From: Nitrospirota bacterium
GTDB taxonomy: Bacteria; Nitrospirota; Nitrospiria; SBBL01; JAADHI01
Direction of reading: 5' to 3'
NCBI GenBank assembly: GCA_029261155.1
Contig: JAJDBW010000033.1
Coordinates: 1-64,000 of the forward strand
Length of the DNA stretch: 64,000 bases
Position numbers and translations under genes: made by a program. Under the pieces are notes generated by a model. That model made no database searches, was not told the origin of the DNA, and was given only the letters and a program-made list of their open reading frames with translations. Positions 8,800 to 17,569 of this stretch are shown piece by piece (the stretch's first letter is position 1; every line of letters begins with the position of its first letter).

Positions 8800-10008
8800 A
8801 TGGCCTTGAAAACCAAAAAACCGATAAGGCAAAAACAAGAGAAAAGCGCTCACCCTATGCAAACTTTAGGCTCTAAAAAGAAACGTCAAGTGGTCCTCCT
8901 TGTCGCCACGCGCAAGGGGGCCTGGCTGCTTCAGGGCGATACGGCGCGGAAGACCTGGCGGATCGACGGCCCGCATTTCCTGGGGCACATTATCAATCAC
9001 CTGGTGCTCGACCCACGCGATGGGCGAACGCTGTTGGCGGCCGCCAGCACCGGCCATCTCGGCCCGACCATCTTTCGATCCACGAACCTGGGTAAAACCT
9101 GGAAAGAAGCCGCCCACCCCCCCGCCTTCGCCAAGGCCTCGGAGGGAGAACAAGGACGCGCAGTCGATCACACCTTTTGGCTCACGCCCTGCCATGGTAA
9201 CCAGCCCAATGCCTGGTACGCGGGCACCTCGCCTCAGGGCATTTTCCGTTCGGAAGATGGCGGCGATACTTGGAAGCCCTTCTCCTATATCAATGACGAC
9301 CCGCAGTATCGGAATTGGATGGGCACGGTACAGGACGGCACGCCGGACGGGCCCAAGCTACATTCCATCCTTGTCGATCCCCGCGATCCCAAGCATCTTT
9401 ACTTTGCAATGTCGGGCGGCGGCGTTCACGAATCGATCGACGGCGGAAAAACCTTCCATACCCTAGTGAAGGGCATGGACGTGGTCGCCGATTTTGACCC
9501 GGCCAACATCGACTTTCACGATCCGCATTGCATTCGAATGTGCCCCAGCAACCCAGACCGTTTGTATCAACAAAACCACTGCGGCATTTACCGCATCGAC
9601 CGACCCTCCGACACCTGGCTGCGCATCGGGAAAAAGATGCCCAAGCGCGTAGGCGATATCGGCTTTCCCATCGTGGTCCACCCGCGCGACGCGGACACCG
9701 CCTGGGTTTTTCCCATGGATGGCACGATGGTCTGGCCGCGCACAAGCCCCGGCGGAAAACCCGCCGTCTACGTCACCCACAACGGCGGCGGACGCTGGGA
9801 ACGTCTCGACGCAGGCCTGCCCGAAAGCCAGGCCTGGTGGACAGTAAAACGCCAGGCGATGTGCGCGGACACGCAAAAAACCGTGGGGCTGTACTTTGGG
9901 ACGACGAGCGGAGAATTATGGATGAGCCGAAACGAAGGCGCGCGCTGGACTTGTATCGCAAAACACCTTCCAGAAATTTACGCGATAGAGGCCGCCGAAC
10001 TCAAATGA
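8800..10008 (+). CDS. BNR/Asp-box repeat beta-propeller protein
   Basis: The protein has about 402 residues from the ATG at 8800 (AGAGGA just upstream; an in-frame TTG at 8782 is less likely). A basic N-terminal stretch of about 28 residues is followed by a predicted beta-propeller with Asp-box motifs: FRSTNLGKTW, FRSEDGGDTW, HESIDGGKTF, YVTHNGGGRW and WMSRNEGARW. Such folds occur in sialidases and in many non-catalytic proteins. I see no sialidase FRIP motif or clear signal peptide, so glycosidase activity should not be assumed. A MoaD/ThiS-like gene follows after 31 bases on the same strand, suggesting a joint role. Confidence 0.8.
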   Translation: MALKTKKPIRQKQEKSAHPMQTLGSKKKRQVVLLVATRKGAWLLQGDTARKTWRIDGPHFLGHIINHLVLDPRDGRTLLAAASTGHLGPTIFRSTNLGKTWKEAAHPPAFAKASEGEQGRAVDHTFWLTPCHGNQPNAWYAGTSPQGIFRSEDGGDTWKPFSYINDDPQYRNWMGTVQDGTPDGPKLHSILVDPRDPKHLYFAMSGGGVHESIDGGKTFHTLVKGMDVVADFDPANIDFHDPHCIRMCPSNPDRLYQQNHCGIYRIDRPSDTWLRIGKKMPKRVGDIGFPIVVHPRDADTAWVFPMDGTMVWPRTSPGGKPAVYVTHNGGGRWERLDAGLPESQAWWTVKRQAMCADTQKTVGLYFGTTSGELWMSRNEGARWTCIAKHLPEIYAIEAAELK

Positions 10009-10039
10009 GTTTTTATGGGATAAAGGGGCCTCTGTTCAA

Positions 10040-10297
10040 ATGAAGGTCTCGATCCCCAGCCCTTTGCATGACTACACGGAAGTTCAGGAGGTAGACGCGG
10101 AAGGCACGACGCTCGCCGAACTCTTGGCCCATCTCGACCGCCAATTCCCCGGCCTGCGCTTCCGCATCGTTGACGAACAAGACCGCATGCGCCCGCACAT
10201 GCGCTTCTTCGTTAACGGGGAACAGGTCTTCGAAATAAATCACAGGCTTTGTTCGAGCGACACCATTCAAATTATCCAGGCCTTAAGCGGCGGCTGA
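10040..10297 (+). CDS. MoaD/ThiS-family ubiquitin-like protein
   Basis: An 85-residue beta-grasp protein ending in Gly-Gly, the feature used by MoaD and ThiS sulfur carriers for adenylation and thiocarboxylation. Internal features fit the family: GTTLAELLAHLDRQFPG, then MRFFVNGEQV, then a SDTIQIIQALSGG end. No moaE, thiG, thiF or moeB gene is nearby, so it is not part of an obvious molybdopterin or thiamine operon. Its neighbour is the BNR propeller gene, and the two look like a unit. Its role as sulfur carrier or protein modifier is undetermined. Confidence 0.85.
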   Translation: MKVSIPSPLHDYTEVQEVDAEGTTLAELLAHLDRQFPGLRFRIVDEQDRMRPHMRFFVNGEQVFEINHRLCSSDTIQIIQALSGG

Positions 10298-10379
10298 GGT
10301 GTGGCGGTGGGGGACGAAAAATAACGACATTGCCCCTACAAAAGGGAAACTGTTTAGGAAAAGGGTTCTCCGACCTTCC

Positions 10380-10880
10380 TTAAAAAGCATAGCCAATCGT
10401 GATCCCCGGAACGGACCAAATGGTTTCCTCCTCCCGCGTCGCGGTAGCGTTTTTATATTTTTCCTTTTCGTAGACCAGCGACAGGCTGAAGGTGAGGTCC
10501 CAGTGCGCTGCCCAGCGCCATTTGTAACCAACCCCGGCACCCCACCATGTCGCCTCTACTTCTTTATAAAGAACACCATCCTTGGTCTCGTCGTCCTCGA
10601 CGTCGTAGTGTAAGACGTGGGTGCCGAGGAACCACTGCGTTCCCGAGGGATCGAAATAATAACGGACCCCGATGCTGGCCGGCAGGCCCAAGGTGAGGCC
10701 AAAATTCGATTGTTGGAGTTCCAGGCCGACACCCCCTAAGTAGGGAGAAAAGCCCAAATTCACGCTACCGCCCCAAGGCGCGTTCATATCCGAGGCCTCC
10801 GCCGCGAAGGCGGAATCGGAAAACGCGTCTCCTAAGAAAAACACCACAATAAATGCCCCAACGATGACTTTTCGTTTCAT
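10380..10880 (-). CDS. Putative outer-membrane beta-barrel protein
   Basis: A 166-residue protein with an N-terminal signal peptide (MKRKVIVGAFIVVFFLG, cleavage likely after AFA) and alternating Gly/aromatic strands such as GGSVNLGFSPYLGGVGLEL and WWGAGVGYKWRWAAHWD. It ends with an aromatic residue (IGYAF), as expected for assembly by the BAM complex. The size suits an eight-stranded barrel. GGAGT precedes the ATG. No specific family is recognised. It is convergent with the MoaD-like gene. Confidence 0.65.
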   Translation of the reverse strand: MKRKVIVGAFIVVFFLGDAFSDSAFAAEASDMNAPWGGSVNLGFSPYLGGVGLELQQSNFGLTLGLPASIGVRYYFDPSGTQWFLGTHVLHYDVEDDETKDGVLYKEVEATWWGAGVGYKWRWAAHWDLTFSLSLVYEKEKYKNATATREEETIWSVPGITIGYAF

Positions 10881-11238
10881 CTACATTACTCCACTATTCG
10901 TTATGAATACTTTTATCGCATGCGGGTTACCGGCTAATGCGGACCGGCTTTCGAGAATAGTATAAAGGATCGTTTTTTATTTTTCATCGAAATAATGTCT
11001 GCTGGATCAGGAGGACATTGCCGGGGCACGGTACACCGTTCTTATTTCTCGCAGATTCTGCCCTGGCCCATATCTCTATAAGAGAACCCGGCCGATGCGA
11101 TATACGAGTGGCCGAATTCTTGAATTTTAAATCGCCTTGTGCCACTATCGCCCAAGCGCCCGCGATCATCGCTTGAATCCAAGGGGACCGGCGCGTAGAA
11201 CGACGGCAGGGAATCGGCCGAGCGGAGGAACAAACACC
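10881..11238 (+). other. Intergenic region between the barrel protein and the SARP-type regulator
   Basis: About 358 bases between divergent genes. I see no convincing coding sequence or promoter. The only clear element is the Shine-Dalgarno-like GGAGGA at 11224-11229, discussed with the next gene. Confidence 0.4.
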
Positions 11239-14200
11239 ATCTCGAAACTTCACATCCAGTTGTTGGGCGGATTTCATCTTCTCTATCAGGGACAAGCCCT
11301 TCCCGGATTTCATTCTCCCCGGCTCCGGGGCCTGCTGGCTTATCTGCTCTTAAATTGCAGAACACCTCAAACGCGTCAGCACATCGCCTTCTTGCTTTGG
11401 CCCGATTCCGCGGAAGATCAGGCGCGGACGAACCTCCGCCAACTTTTGCACTTTCTGCGGCGCGCCTTGCCCGATGCGGATCACTATCTGGATATTCAGC
11501 ATCATACGGTCCAATGGCGGCAGGATGCGGATTTTGAGTGCGATGTCGCTGTTTTTGAAGAACAGATTGCGCGGGCGAAGGCATTCAAATCGGAGAAGGA
11601 GAAGGCGCAGCGCCTGGCGTGTTTCGAGGAAGCCCTCAACCACTACCACGGCCCCCTGCTGCCCGCCGCTTACGCGGACTGGATCTGCGCCGAAAGAGAA
11701 GGCCTTCAAGCCCGTTTCATCGCGGCGGCGGAGGCCTTGGTTCAAGGCTTGGAAGACGGACGTCACTACCCTCGGGCCCTTCAATTTGCCGAAAGGGTCT
11801 TACGCGAAGATCCCTTGCGGGAGGAGAGCCATCTGCGTTTGATGCGCTTGCATGCCCTCAGCGGCGATCGCGCGAAGGCGCTGCACGTTTTTCATCGCTG
11901 CGAAAGCCTGCTCCGGCGGGAACTCGACGTGGGACCCGGGCTGGCCATGCAGCGATACGTCGCCATTTTTCTCCATGCGGATCGGCCACCTCTGGCCGAG
12001 GACGGACAGACTTCGGCGCAAAGCGCGAAGCGGACGCCGCTTGTCGGCCGGGACCAGGAATGGAAACGCTTAAAAGCGCTTTGGCAAAAATCGCTGGCGG
12101 GTAAACCTTATTTTGTGTTGATGAGCGGCGAGGCCGGCATTGGAAAAACCCGGCTGGCCGAAACCCTCGCCGAAGAAGCCGAACGGCAAGGCTACGCCGT
12201 CGCCAAAACGCGTGCCTACTTTGCCGAGGGCCATGCGGCCTACGGGCCGGTGATCGAGTGGCTCCGGGCCGACCTTTTTAAGGACATCATCAACAAGGTC
12301 GATTCCCACTGGCTGAGCGAACTTTCCCGCCTTTTACCGGAAATCCGTGTTGCCCGCCCCGAACTTTCTCCTCCGAATCTCGTACGGGAAACCGCGCAGC
12401 GGCAAGCGCTCTACGACGCCTTGTCGGGAACGCTTCTTTATCCCGGCCGTCCGCTCTTGTTGCTTTTCGACGATATACAATGGTCCGATGCCGAGAGCCT
12501 GGAGTGGCTCCATTACTTGCTTCGGCGTTCAAGCGAGCTTCCCTTCATGGTGCTCGCGACGGCGCGGATCGAGGATTTGGCGGATCACAAGGGCATTCAA
12601 ACCTTGTTGTCCGGCTTGCATCGGATGGAGCGCGTTACGGAAATCCCGGTCAAGCCTCTGAGCAAAGAGGAGACCCTTCAGTTGATCGACAGCATTGCCG
12701 AAGCGCCAATCGCACCCGAGGCCGCCTTGGCGCTTTATGACGAAACCGAGGGGAACCCGCTTTTTATTGTTGAAATGCTTCGGGCCCGCGCGGCGCAAGC
12801 GGAAGAAGAAGCCTCCTCCAGCCCGCCCGACGCGGGGGGCTGGCCCATTCCGCCGAAACTCCACTCCCTGATCGAAAACCGATTGGCACGCCTCTCGCCG
12901 GATGCGAAACTGCTGTCCGCCTTGGCCGCGACCATCGGCCGCCGGTTTTCTTTTCGGGTGCTGGCCGAGGCCAGCCGGTTTGACGAAGACCGGCTAATAC
13001 AAAACATTGAAGTGCTTTGGCAAGGCCGCATCATTCGCGAGCAGGGCGGGGACGGATACGATTTCAGCCACGACAAGATTCGGGAGGCGGCCTATGCCGC
13101 CCTCAGCACGCCTCGGAAACGGCAATATCATCGGCGCATTGCCGAGGCCTTCGAAGCCCTGCGCGCCGACGGAATCGATGTCGATCCCGCGCAACTGGCC
13201 TATCACTATGACCAGGCAGATCGGATGATACAAGCCCTCGCCTATTACGAAGCGGCAGCCGAAGGGGCACAAGAGATCTATGCCAACCAGAAGGCCATCG
13301 ACTTGATCGACAGGGCGCTGGAGATCCTACAGGCCCTGCCGGAGGCGACGGAAAAAACGGCCCGCTCGCTCCGCTTGCATGAGGCCCTCGGCGCGTCCCT
13401 TGTGGCCGTTCGGGGATACGGCGCCTTCGAAGTCAGCCAGGCCTATCAACGCGCGGAAGCCCTCTCCGCCCGGCTGGGACAGCCTCCGAGCCCTCCCATC
13501 CTCCGAGGCTTGGCCATTGCCTCCCTCGTCCGCGGCGATCTTGGCGGGGCCCAGCGCCTCGGCGAAGCCCTCCTGGCGCGGGCCGGTCAAGAAGCGGACC
13601 GGCAGCTGGACATCGAGGCCCACTATGTCTTGGGGGTCACGGCCTTTTGGTGGGGACATTTCCAGGAGGCCCGGCAGGCCTTGGAAACGGCCTTGAAGCA
13701 TGCCCGTCCGGAGCATTCGGCCGCGCACCTGAGCCTCTTTTCTCAAGACCCGGAAATCGTGTGCGCCATCCGCTTGGCCTACACCCTTTGGTTTCTCGGT
13801 TTTCCGGATCAGGCCCGCGCGCGCTGCGCCTCGGCCCTTCGGCAGGCCCGCGCATTGTCCCACCCCTTCAGTCTGGCCTACGCCCTTAACTTCGCAACAT
13901 GGCTGCATCACGACTGTGGAGACGATGCGCAAGCAGCCCAATATGCCGAGGCCGCCGCCACCCTCTCCGCCGAGCAATCGCTGGGGTTTTTGTTGCCGAT
14001 GGGACGGATCTTTCAGGGTTGGTTGCGCTGCCGCCGGGGAGACACCGACGAAGGCGGCGCCCTGATCGAGGAAGGCCTGCGGCGTTATTTTGAAACCGGG
14101 CAACACCTCTACCGGCCCTATGCCCTTGTACTCTCCGCCCGGGCCTGCATCATGCGTGAGGCCTACCCGCAAGCGCTGGCCGCTTTGAACGAGGGCTTTT

Positions 14201-14520
14201 CGGTCGCCGACCACAGCGAGATCCGGTTTTGGGATGCGGAACTGTATCGCTGCAAGGGGGAATTGCTGTGCTCCGATGGCCGGGAAAATGAAGCGGAGGC
14301 CGAAACCGATTTGATGCAGGCGCTTAAAATCGCCCGCAACCAAGGGTCCCTGTCCCTCGCGCTCCGGGCGGCCATCAGCCTGTTCCGACTTTTCCACGAC
14401 CAAAAAGACCGAGCAAAAAAAACAAAGGCTTTTCAAATCCTTCAAGAGAAATACGCAGGTTTTAACGAAGGCTTCGACACGGGCGACCTCAAGGCGGCCC
14501 GCACCTTATTAAAAAAATAA
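11239..14520 (+). CDS. AfsR/SARP-type transcriptional regulator with AAA ATPase and TPR domains
   Basis: A large cytoplasmic regulator of about 1,093 residues. The N-terminal region (about 1-245) matches the winged-helix plus bacterial transcriptional activator (BTAD) arrangement: LHIQLLGGFHLLYQG, then LRQLLHFLRRALPD, then repeats around ALQFAERVLREDPLREE. A STAND/AAA ATPase follows with Walker A GEAGIGKT (near 297) and Walker B LLLLFDDIQWSD (near 410), then a long alpha-helical TPR-like C-terminus. The family activates nearby genes, often secondary metabolism. The start is unusual: the best ribosome-binding site (GGAGGA, 11224-11229) precedes an in-frame ATC at 11239, while the nearest canonical starts are TTGs at 11137 and 11173 without good sites. 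Transfer is possible, as the gene is visibly G+C-rich. Confidence 0.85.
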   Translation: MSKLHIQLLGGFHLLYQGQALPGFHSPRLRGLLAYLLLNCRTPQTRQHIAFLLWPDSAEDQARTNLRQLLHFLRRALPDADHYLDIQHHTVQWRQDADFECDVAVFEEQIARAKAFKSEKEKAQRLACFEEALNHYHGPLLPAAYADWICAEREGLQARFIAAAEALVQGLEDGRHYPRALQFAERVLREDPLREESHLRLMRLHALSGDRAKALHVFHRCESLLRRELDVGPGLAMQRYVAIFLHADRPPLAEDGQTSAQSAKRTPLVGRDQEWKRLKALWQKSLAGKPYFVLMSGEAGIGKTRLAETLAEEAERQGYAVAKTRAYFAEGHAAYGPVIEWLRADLFKDIINKVDSHWLSELSRLLPEIRVARPELSPPNLVRETAQRQALYDALSGTLLYPGRPLLLLFDDIQWSDAESLEWLHYLLRRSSELPFMVLATARIEDLADHKGIQTLLSGLHRMERVTEIPVKPLSKEETLQLIDSIAEAPIAPEAALALYDETEGNPLFIVEMLRARAAQAEEEASSSPPDAGGWPIPPKLHSLIENRLARLSPDAKLLSALAATIGRRFSFRVLAEASRFDEDRLIQNIEVLWQGRIIREQGGDGYDFSHDKIREAAYAALSTPRKRQYHRRIAEAFEALRADGIDVDPAQLAYHYDQADRMIQALAYYEAAAEGAQEIYANQKAIDLIDRALEILQALPEATEKTARSLRLHEALGASLVAVRGYGAFEVSQAYQRAEALSARLGQPPSPPILRGLAIASLVRGDLGGAQRLGEALLARAGQEADRQLDIEAHYVLGVTAFWWGHFQEARQALETALKHARPEHSAAHLSLFSQDPEIVCAIRLAYTLWFLGFPDQARARCASALRQARALSHPFSLAYALNFATWLHHDCGDDAQAAQYAEAAATLSAEQSLGFLLPMGRIFQGWLRCRRGDTDEGGALIEEGLRRYFETGQHLYRPYALVLSARACIMREAYPQALAALNEGFSVADHSEIRFWDAELYRCKGELLCSDGRENEAEAETDLMQALKIARNQGSLSLALRAAISLFRLFHDQKDRAKKTKAFQILQEKYAGFNEGFDTGDLKAARTLLKK

Positions 14521-14634
14521 CAAAAAAATATTCGACGGAACGCCGGATCGAACGCTTTCGGAACGCGCCATCCTTATCATAGGCGACAGAACAAAGGGCT
14601 CCCTGGGGCACAACACGATAAGGAGGCGCAAAAA

Positions 14635-15501
14635 ATGAAAACGGAAAGCATCACGTTCGATTCGGAAAAATATAAAGAAACCACAAGACAGCAATGGGAT
14701 ACGGCCGCCGAAGCTTGGCACCGTTGGACCCCCTTTCTCTCCCGCTGGCTGGGACCGGCGACGGAAACCCTGCTGGATCGGGCTGAGGTCGGTATCGGGC
14801 AACGCCTGCTCGATATTGCGGCCGGAACCGGAGACCAAAGCCGGCAGGCCGCGAAACGGGTCGGCGCGGGCGGTTCTGTCCTCGCAACGGACATTTCGGA
14901 AAAAGTCCTGGAATTCGCTGCGCGGGACCTCGCGCGTTCGGGCCATCGCAATGTCGAATGCCGGGTGCTGGATGGCGAGCGTCTTACGCCCTTGCCTTCG
15001 CAATCCTTCGACGCGGTCATTTCTAGGGTGGGCCTGATCTATTTTCCCGACCGCCAAAAGGCACTTGCGGGGATGCACCGCGTGCTCAAACCGGGCGGAC
15101 GCATCGGGGCGATCGTTTACGCAAGCGCCGAGCGCAATCCCTTTTTTTCGATTCCGGTGTCGGTGATTCGCCGCCGAGCGAAGCTGCCGCCGCCCTTGCC
15201 GAAACAACCGGGCCCCTTCAGTCTCGGCGCGCCGGGCGCTCTCGAATCGGCCTTTGCCCAGGCGGGCTTTCGCGACATCGCCGTCTCGGTGGTATCCGCG
15301 CCGCTTTTAATGAAGGATGCATCGGAATGCGTCCGATTCGAACGGGAATCCTTCGGCGCGCTCCATCAAATGATGGCCGGTCTCCCGGTATCGGAACAAG
15401 ACGCAACCTGGTCGGAGATTGAAACGACCCTGCAACGCTACGAAACGCCGGAGGGCTTTGTCGGCCCTTGCGAGCTGGTGATTGCCACGAGCCTTCGTTA
15501 A
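14635..15501 (+). CDS. SAM-dependent methyltransferase (class I, UbiE-like fold)
   Basis: A 288-residue methyltransferase with SAM-binding motif I LLDIAAGTGDQSRQAA, the acidic motif II region VLATDIS, and FDAVISRVGLIYFPD followed by LKPGGRIGAIVYA. The substrate is unknown. It starts after a strong AGGAGG. It follows the SARP-type regulator by 114 bases and precedes a flavoprotein oxidase gene by 15 bases. It may therefore act in small-molecule tailoring, but that is inferred from context. Confidence 0.88.
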   Translation: MKTESITFDSEKYKETTRQQWDTAAEAWHRWTPFLSRWLGPATETLLDRAEVGIGQRLLDIAAGTGDQSRQAAKRVGAGGSVLATDISEKVLEFAARDLARSGHRNVECRVLDGERLTPLPSQSFDAVISRVGLIYFPDRQKALAGMHRVLKPGGRIGAIVYASAERNPFFSIPVSVIRRRAKLPPPLPKQPGPFSLGAPGALESAFAQAGFRDIAVSVVSAPLLMKDASECVRFERESFGALHQMMAGLPVSEQDATWSEIETTLQRYETPEGFVGPCELVIATSLR

Positions 15502-15516
15502 GAAAGGAGTATCCAC

Positions 15517-16935
15517 ATGAAAGAGATCTTGTATTTAACAAATGAGAGGCGCGAAAAAAACCTGCCGGCCCAAGCGGTCGAGGAACTGCGTGCGCGATTG
15601 CGAGGAAGGCTGTTGTGCGAAGACGATTCCGGCTATGACGACCTGCGGCAGGTTTGGAACGGGATGATCGACCGGAAGCCGGCCCTGATCGTCCAATGCA
15701 TCGGCGCGCACGATGTCATCGAATCGATTCGCTTCGCCCGGACGCACGACATCGCCACGGCTGTTAAGGGGGGCGGCCATAATGTCGCCGGCATGGCGGT
15801 TTGCGCCAAGGGGCTGATGATCGATCTCTCCCCGATGCGCTCGGTGCATGTGGATGCCCAGCAAAAGACCGTGCGCGTGGGCGGCGGCTGCCTGCTGGGG
15901 GATGTCGATTGCGAAACCCAGCGCAATGGATTGGCGGTTTCGGCGGGGATTGTTTCCCACACCGGCGTTGCCGGTTTAACCCTGGGCGGTGGTTTCGGAT
16001 GGATCAGCCGCAAGCACGGCCTGTCCATCGACAACCTGCTTTCCGTGGACCTGGTTACCGCGGAGGGCCAGCTGCTGACCGCCAGCCCCGAGGCACACCC
16101 GGAACTTTTCTGGGCGATCCGGGGGGGCGGGGGGAATTTCGGCATCGTGGTTTCCTTTGAATTCAAGTGCGCCGAGATCGGAACCGAGGTCTATTCGGGC
16201 CTCATCGTGAAAAAGTTCGAGGATGCAAGACAGTACATCCAATTTCACCGGGACTATGTGCGAACGCTACCGGACGAGATGACGGTGTGGATGGTGGTAC
16301 GCCACGCGCCGCCCCTCCCCTTTTTACCGGCCGAGGTACACGGAAAGATGATCGTTGTGGTCCCCTTCGTGTGGCTCGGGAATGAGGCCGAAGGCCGGGA
16401 CTTGATTCGACCCATACAAGAAGCCACGCCCTCGCACGCCGAGGCCATCGGCATGAATCCCTGGGCCGCTTGGCAGTCCGGCTTCGACGGGCTGGTGGGT
16501 CATGGCGCGCGCAATTATTGGAAGTCGCACCACATCACGGGGCTATCCGATGAATGTATAGACCAAACGATCGCCTTTGGGGAGACGATGCCTTCAGCCG
16601 AGTGCGAGATCTTCATTCCGCATATGGAAGGCGCCCCGAGCCGGGTGCCGATCGAAGAGACCGCCTTTTCACATCGGAAAACGCCCTTTGTGCTCAACAT
16701 CCATACCCGCTGGCAAGACGCCGCAGACGATGATCGGTGCATCGCTTGGGCGCGGGATTTTCACGCGGCCACCCAGGCCTTTGCGCAGGGTGTTTATGTC
16801 AACTTTTTAAGCGAGGAAGGCGACGAACGGGTGAAGGAGGCTTATACCGAATCCGTGTGGGACCGGCTGGTGAAGGTCAAGCGGCAATACGATCCTGACA
16901 ACTTCTTCCGCATGAACCAGAATATCAAACCCTAA
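15517..16935 (+). CDS. FAD-dependent oxidoreductase, berberine bridge enzyme-like
   Basis: A 472-residue flavoprotein of the PCMH/BBE type. The FAD-binding domain has AVKGGGHNVAG, with His88 placed for 8-alpha-histidyl FAD, followed by LTLGGGFGWISRKHGLSIDN and a C-terminal berberine/BBE motif (NFLSEEGDERVKEAYTE, then YDPDNFFRMNQNI). The second covalent Cys seen in bicovalent members is a Val here (AGIVSHTGVAG), so a single covalent link is predicted. No secretion signal is seen. An AGGAG precedes the ATG. Members oxidise alcohols, sugars or natural-product intermediates. Confidence 0.9.
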   Translation: MKEILYLTNERREKNLPAQAVEELRARLRGRLLCEDDSGYDDLRQVWNGMIDRKPALIVQCIGAHDVIESIRFARTHDIATAVKGGGHNVAGMAVCAKGLMIDLSPMRSVHVDAQQKTVRVGGGCLLGDVDCETQRNGLAVSAGIVSHTGVAGLTLGGGFGWISRKHGLSIDNLLSVDLVTAEGQLLTASPEAHPELFWAIRGGGGNFGIVVSFEFKCAEIGTEVYSGLIVKKFEDARQYIQFHRDYVRTLPDEMTVWMVVRHAPPLPFLPAEVHGKMIVVVPFVWLGNEAEGRDLIRPIQEATPSHAEAIGMNPWAAWQSGFDGLVGHGARNYWKSHHITGLSDECIDQTIAFGETMPSAECEIFIPHMEGAPSRVPIEETAFSHRKTPFVLNIHTRWQDAADDDRCIAWARDFHAATQAFAQGVYVNFLSEEGDERVKEAYTESVWDRLVKVKRQYDPDNFFRMNQNIKP

Positions 16936-17024
16936 TACCGGTCCACAGGCGGATCAGGTTCTAAGCGGAATAAAAACGTAAACAAGACCGAGGGATATCT
17001 TGGTCGACGATTGGGAGGTTGAAA

Positions 17025-17417
17025 ATGGAAAACGCAGCGGAAAACGAAGTGAGAGCGGCAATCGACATCTTTATCAATGGCGTGCGGCAAGGGGATATCG
17101 CGGCGCTAGAAAAAGTGATCGCCCACGAGCCGAATATTGTCTTTTACGGATCGCAAGCGGGAGACAAGGAAGTGGGCTAGGACGCGATTAAAGCCTCCTT
17201 CGAAGAACAATTTAATGATACGGATGAAATCGAATCAGAGGTCTTGGCCAGCACCGTATCGGTTGTGGGCGACATGGCATGGGCGGCCTACGACCTCCGC
17301 TACGGAGAAGCAGGCGGCCCCGCGACGGAGACCTTCGAATCGCGTTGGACCTGCGTGCTCAGACGCGATAACGAGGGCTGGAAATACGTCCACATGCATC
17401 ACTCCCGAGGCCGTTAG
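17025..17417 (+). pseudogene. SnoaL/NTF2-like protein gene interrupted by one in-frame amber codon
   Basis: An ATG at 17025 with GGGAGG six bases upstream opens a 130-codon frame broken only by TAG at 17178-17180 (codon 52). The N-part reads AAIDIFINGVRQGDIAALEK and NIVFYGSQAGDKEVG. After the stop the same frame continues DAIKASFEEQF, then MAWAAYDLRYGEAGG, FESRWTCVLRR and WKYVHMHHSRGR. This fits a SnoaL-like/DUF4440-type fold. A Trp is common after the Gly at this site, so TGG to TAG is the simplest change. The rest is undamaged, so the mutation is recent, a sequencing error, or read through. Confidence 0.75.
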
Positions 17418-17436
17418 CCTGTTGAGTGTAGATCGT

Positions 17437-17468
17437 AAAGCGAAGGGGCCAGAGAGCCCCTTCGCTTT
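17437..17468 (+). terminator. Terminator-like hairpin after the SnoaL-like gene
   Basis: A perfect 13-bp stem (AAAGCGAAGGGGC with GCCCCTTCGCTTT) and a six-base loop lie 20 bases after the final stop, followed by TTAATT. The T run is weak but the stem is very stable. It ends the SARP-methyltransferase-oxidase-SnoaL block. Confidence 0.75.
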
Positions 17469-17569
17469 AATTCCTCGCATACCATCCGGAGCACCAAAGG
17501 CGCTTTTCTTTATTCTTTCACTTTTTTTCTGTAGAATAACGACATTCCTTTATCACCCTGCGGGATGCC

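Noticed and set aside
13327-14445. Long minus-strand open frame (372 codons) inside the SARP-type regulator
   Set aside because: It is a shadow of a G+C-rich real gene. The forward frame has clear domains and the antisense protein has no recognisable motif.
17025-17417. TAG as pyrrolysine or another recoded amino acid
   Set aside because: Other genes in the window end in TAG normally and no pyrrolysine genes are visible. Mutation or sequencing error is simpler.
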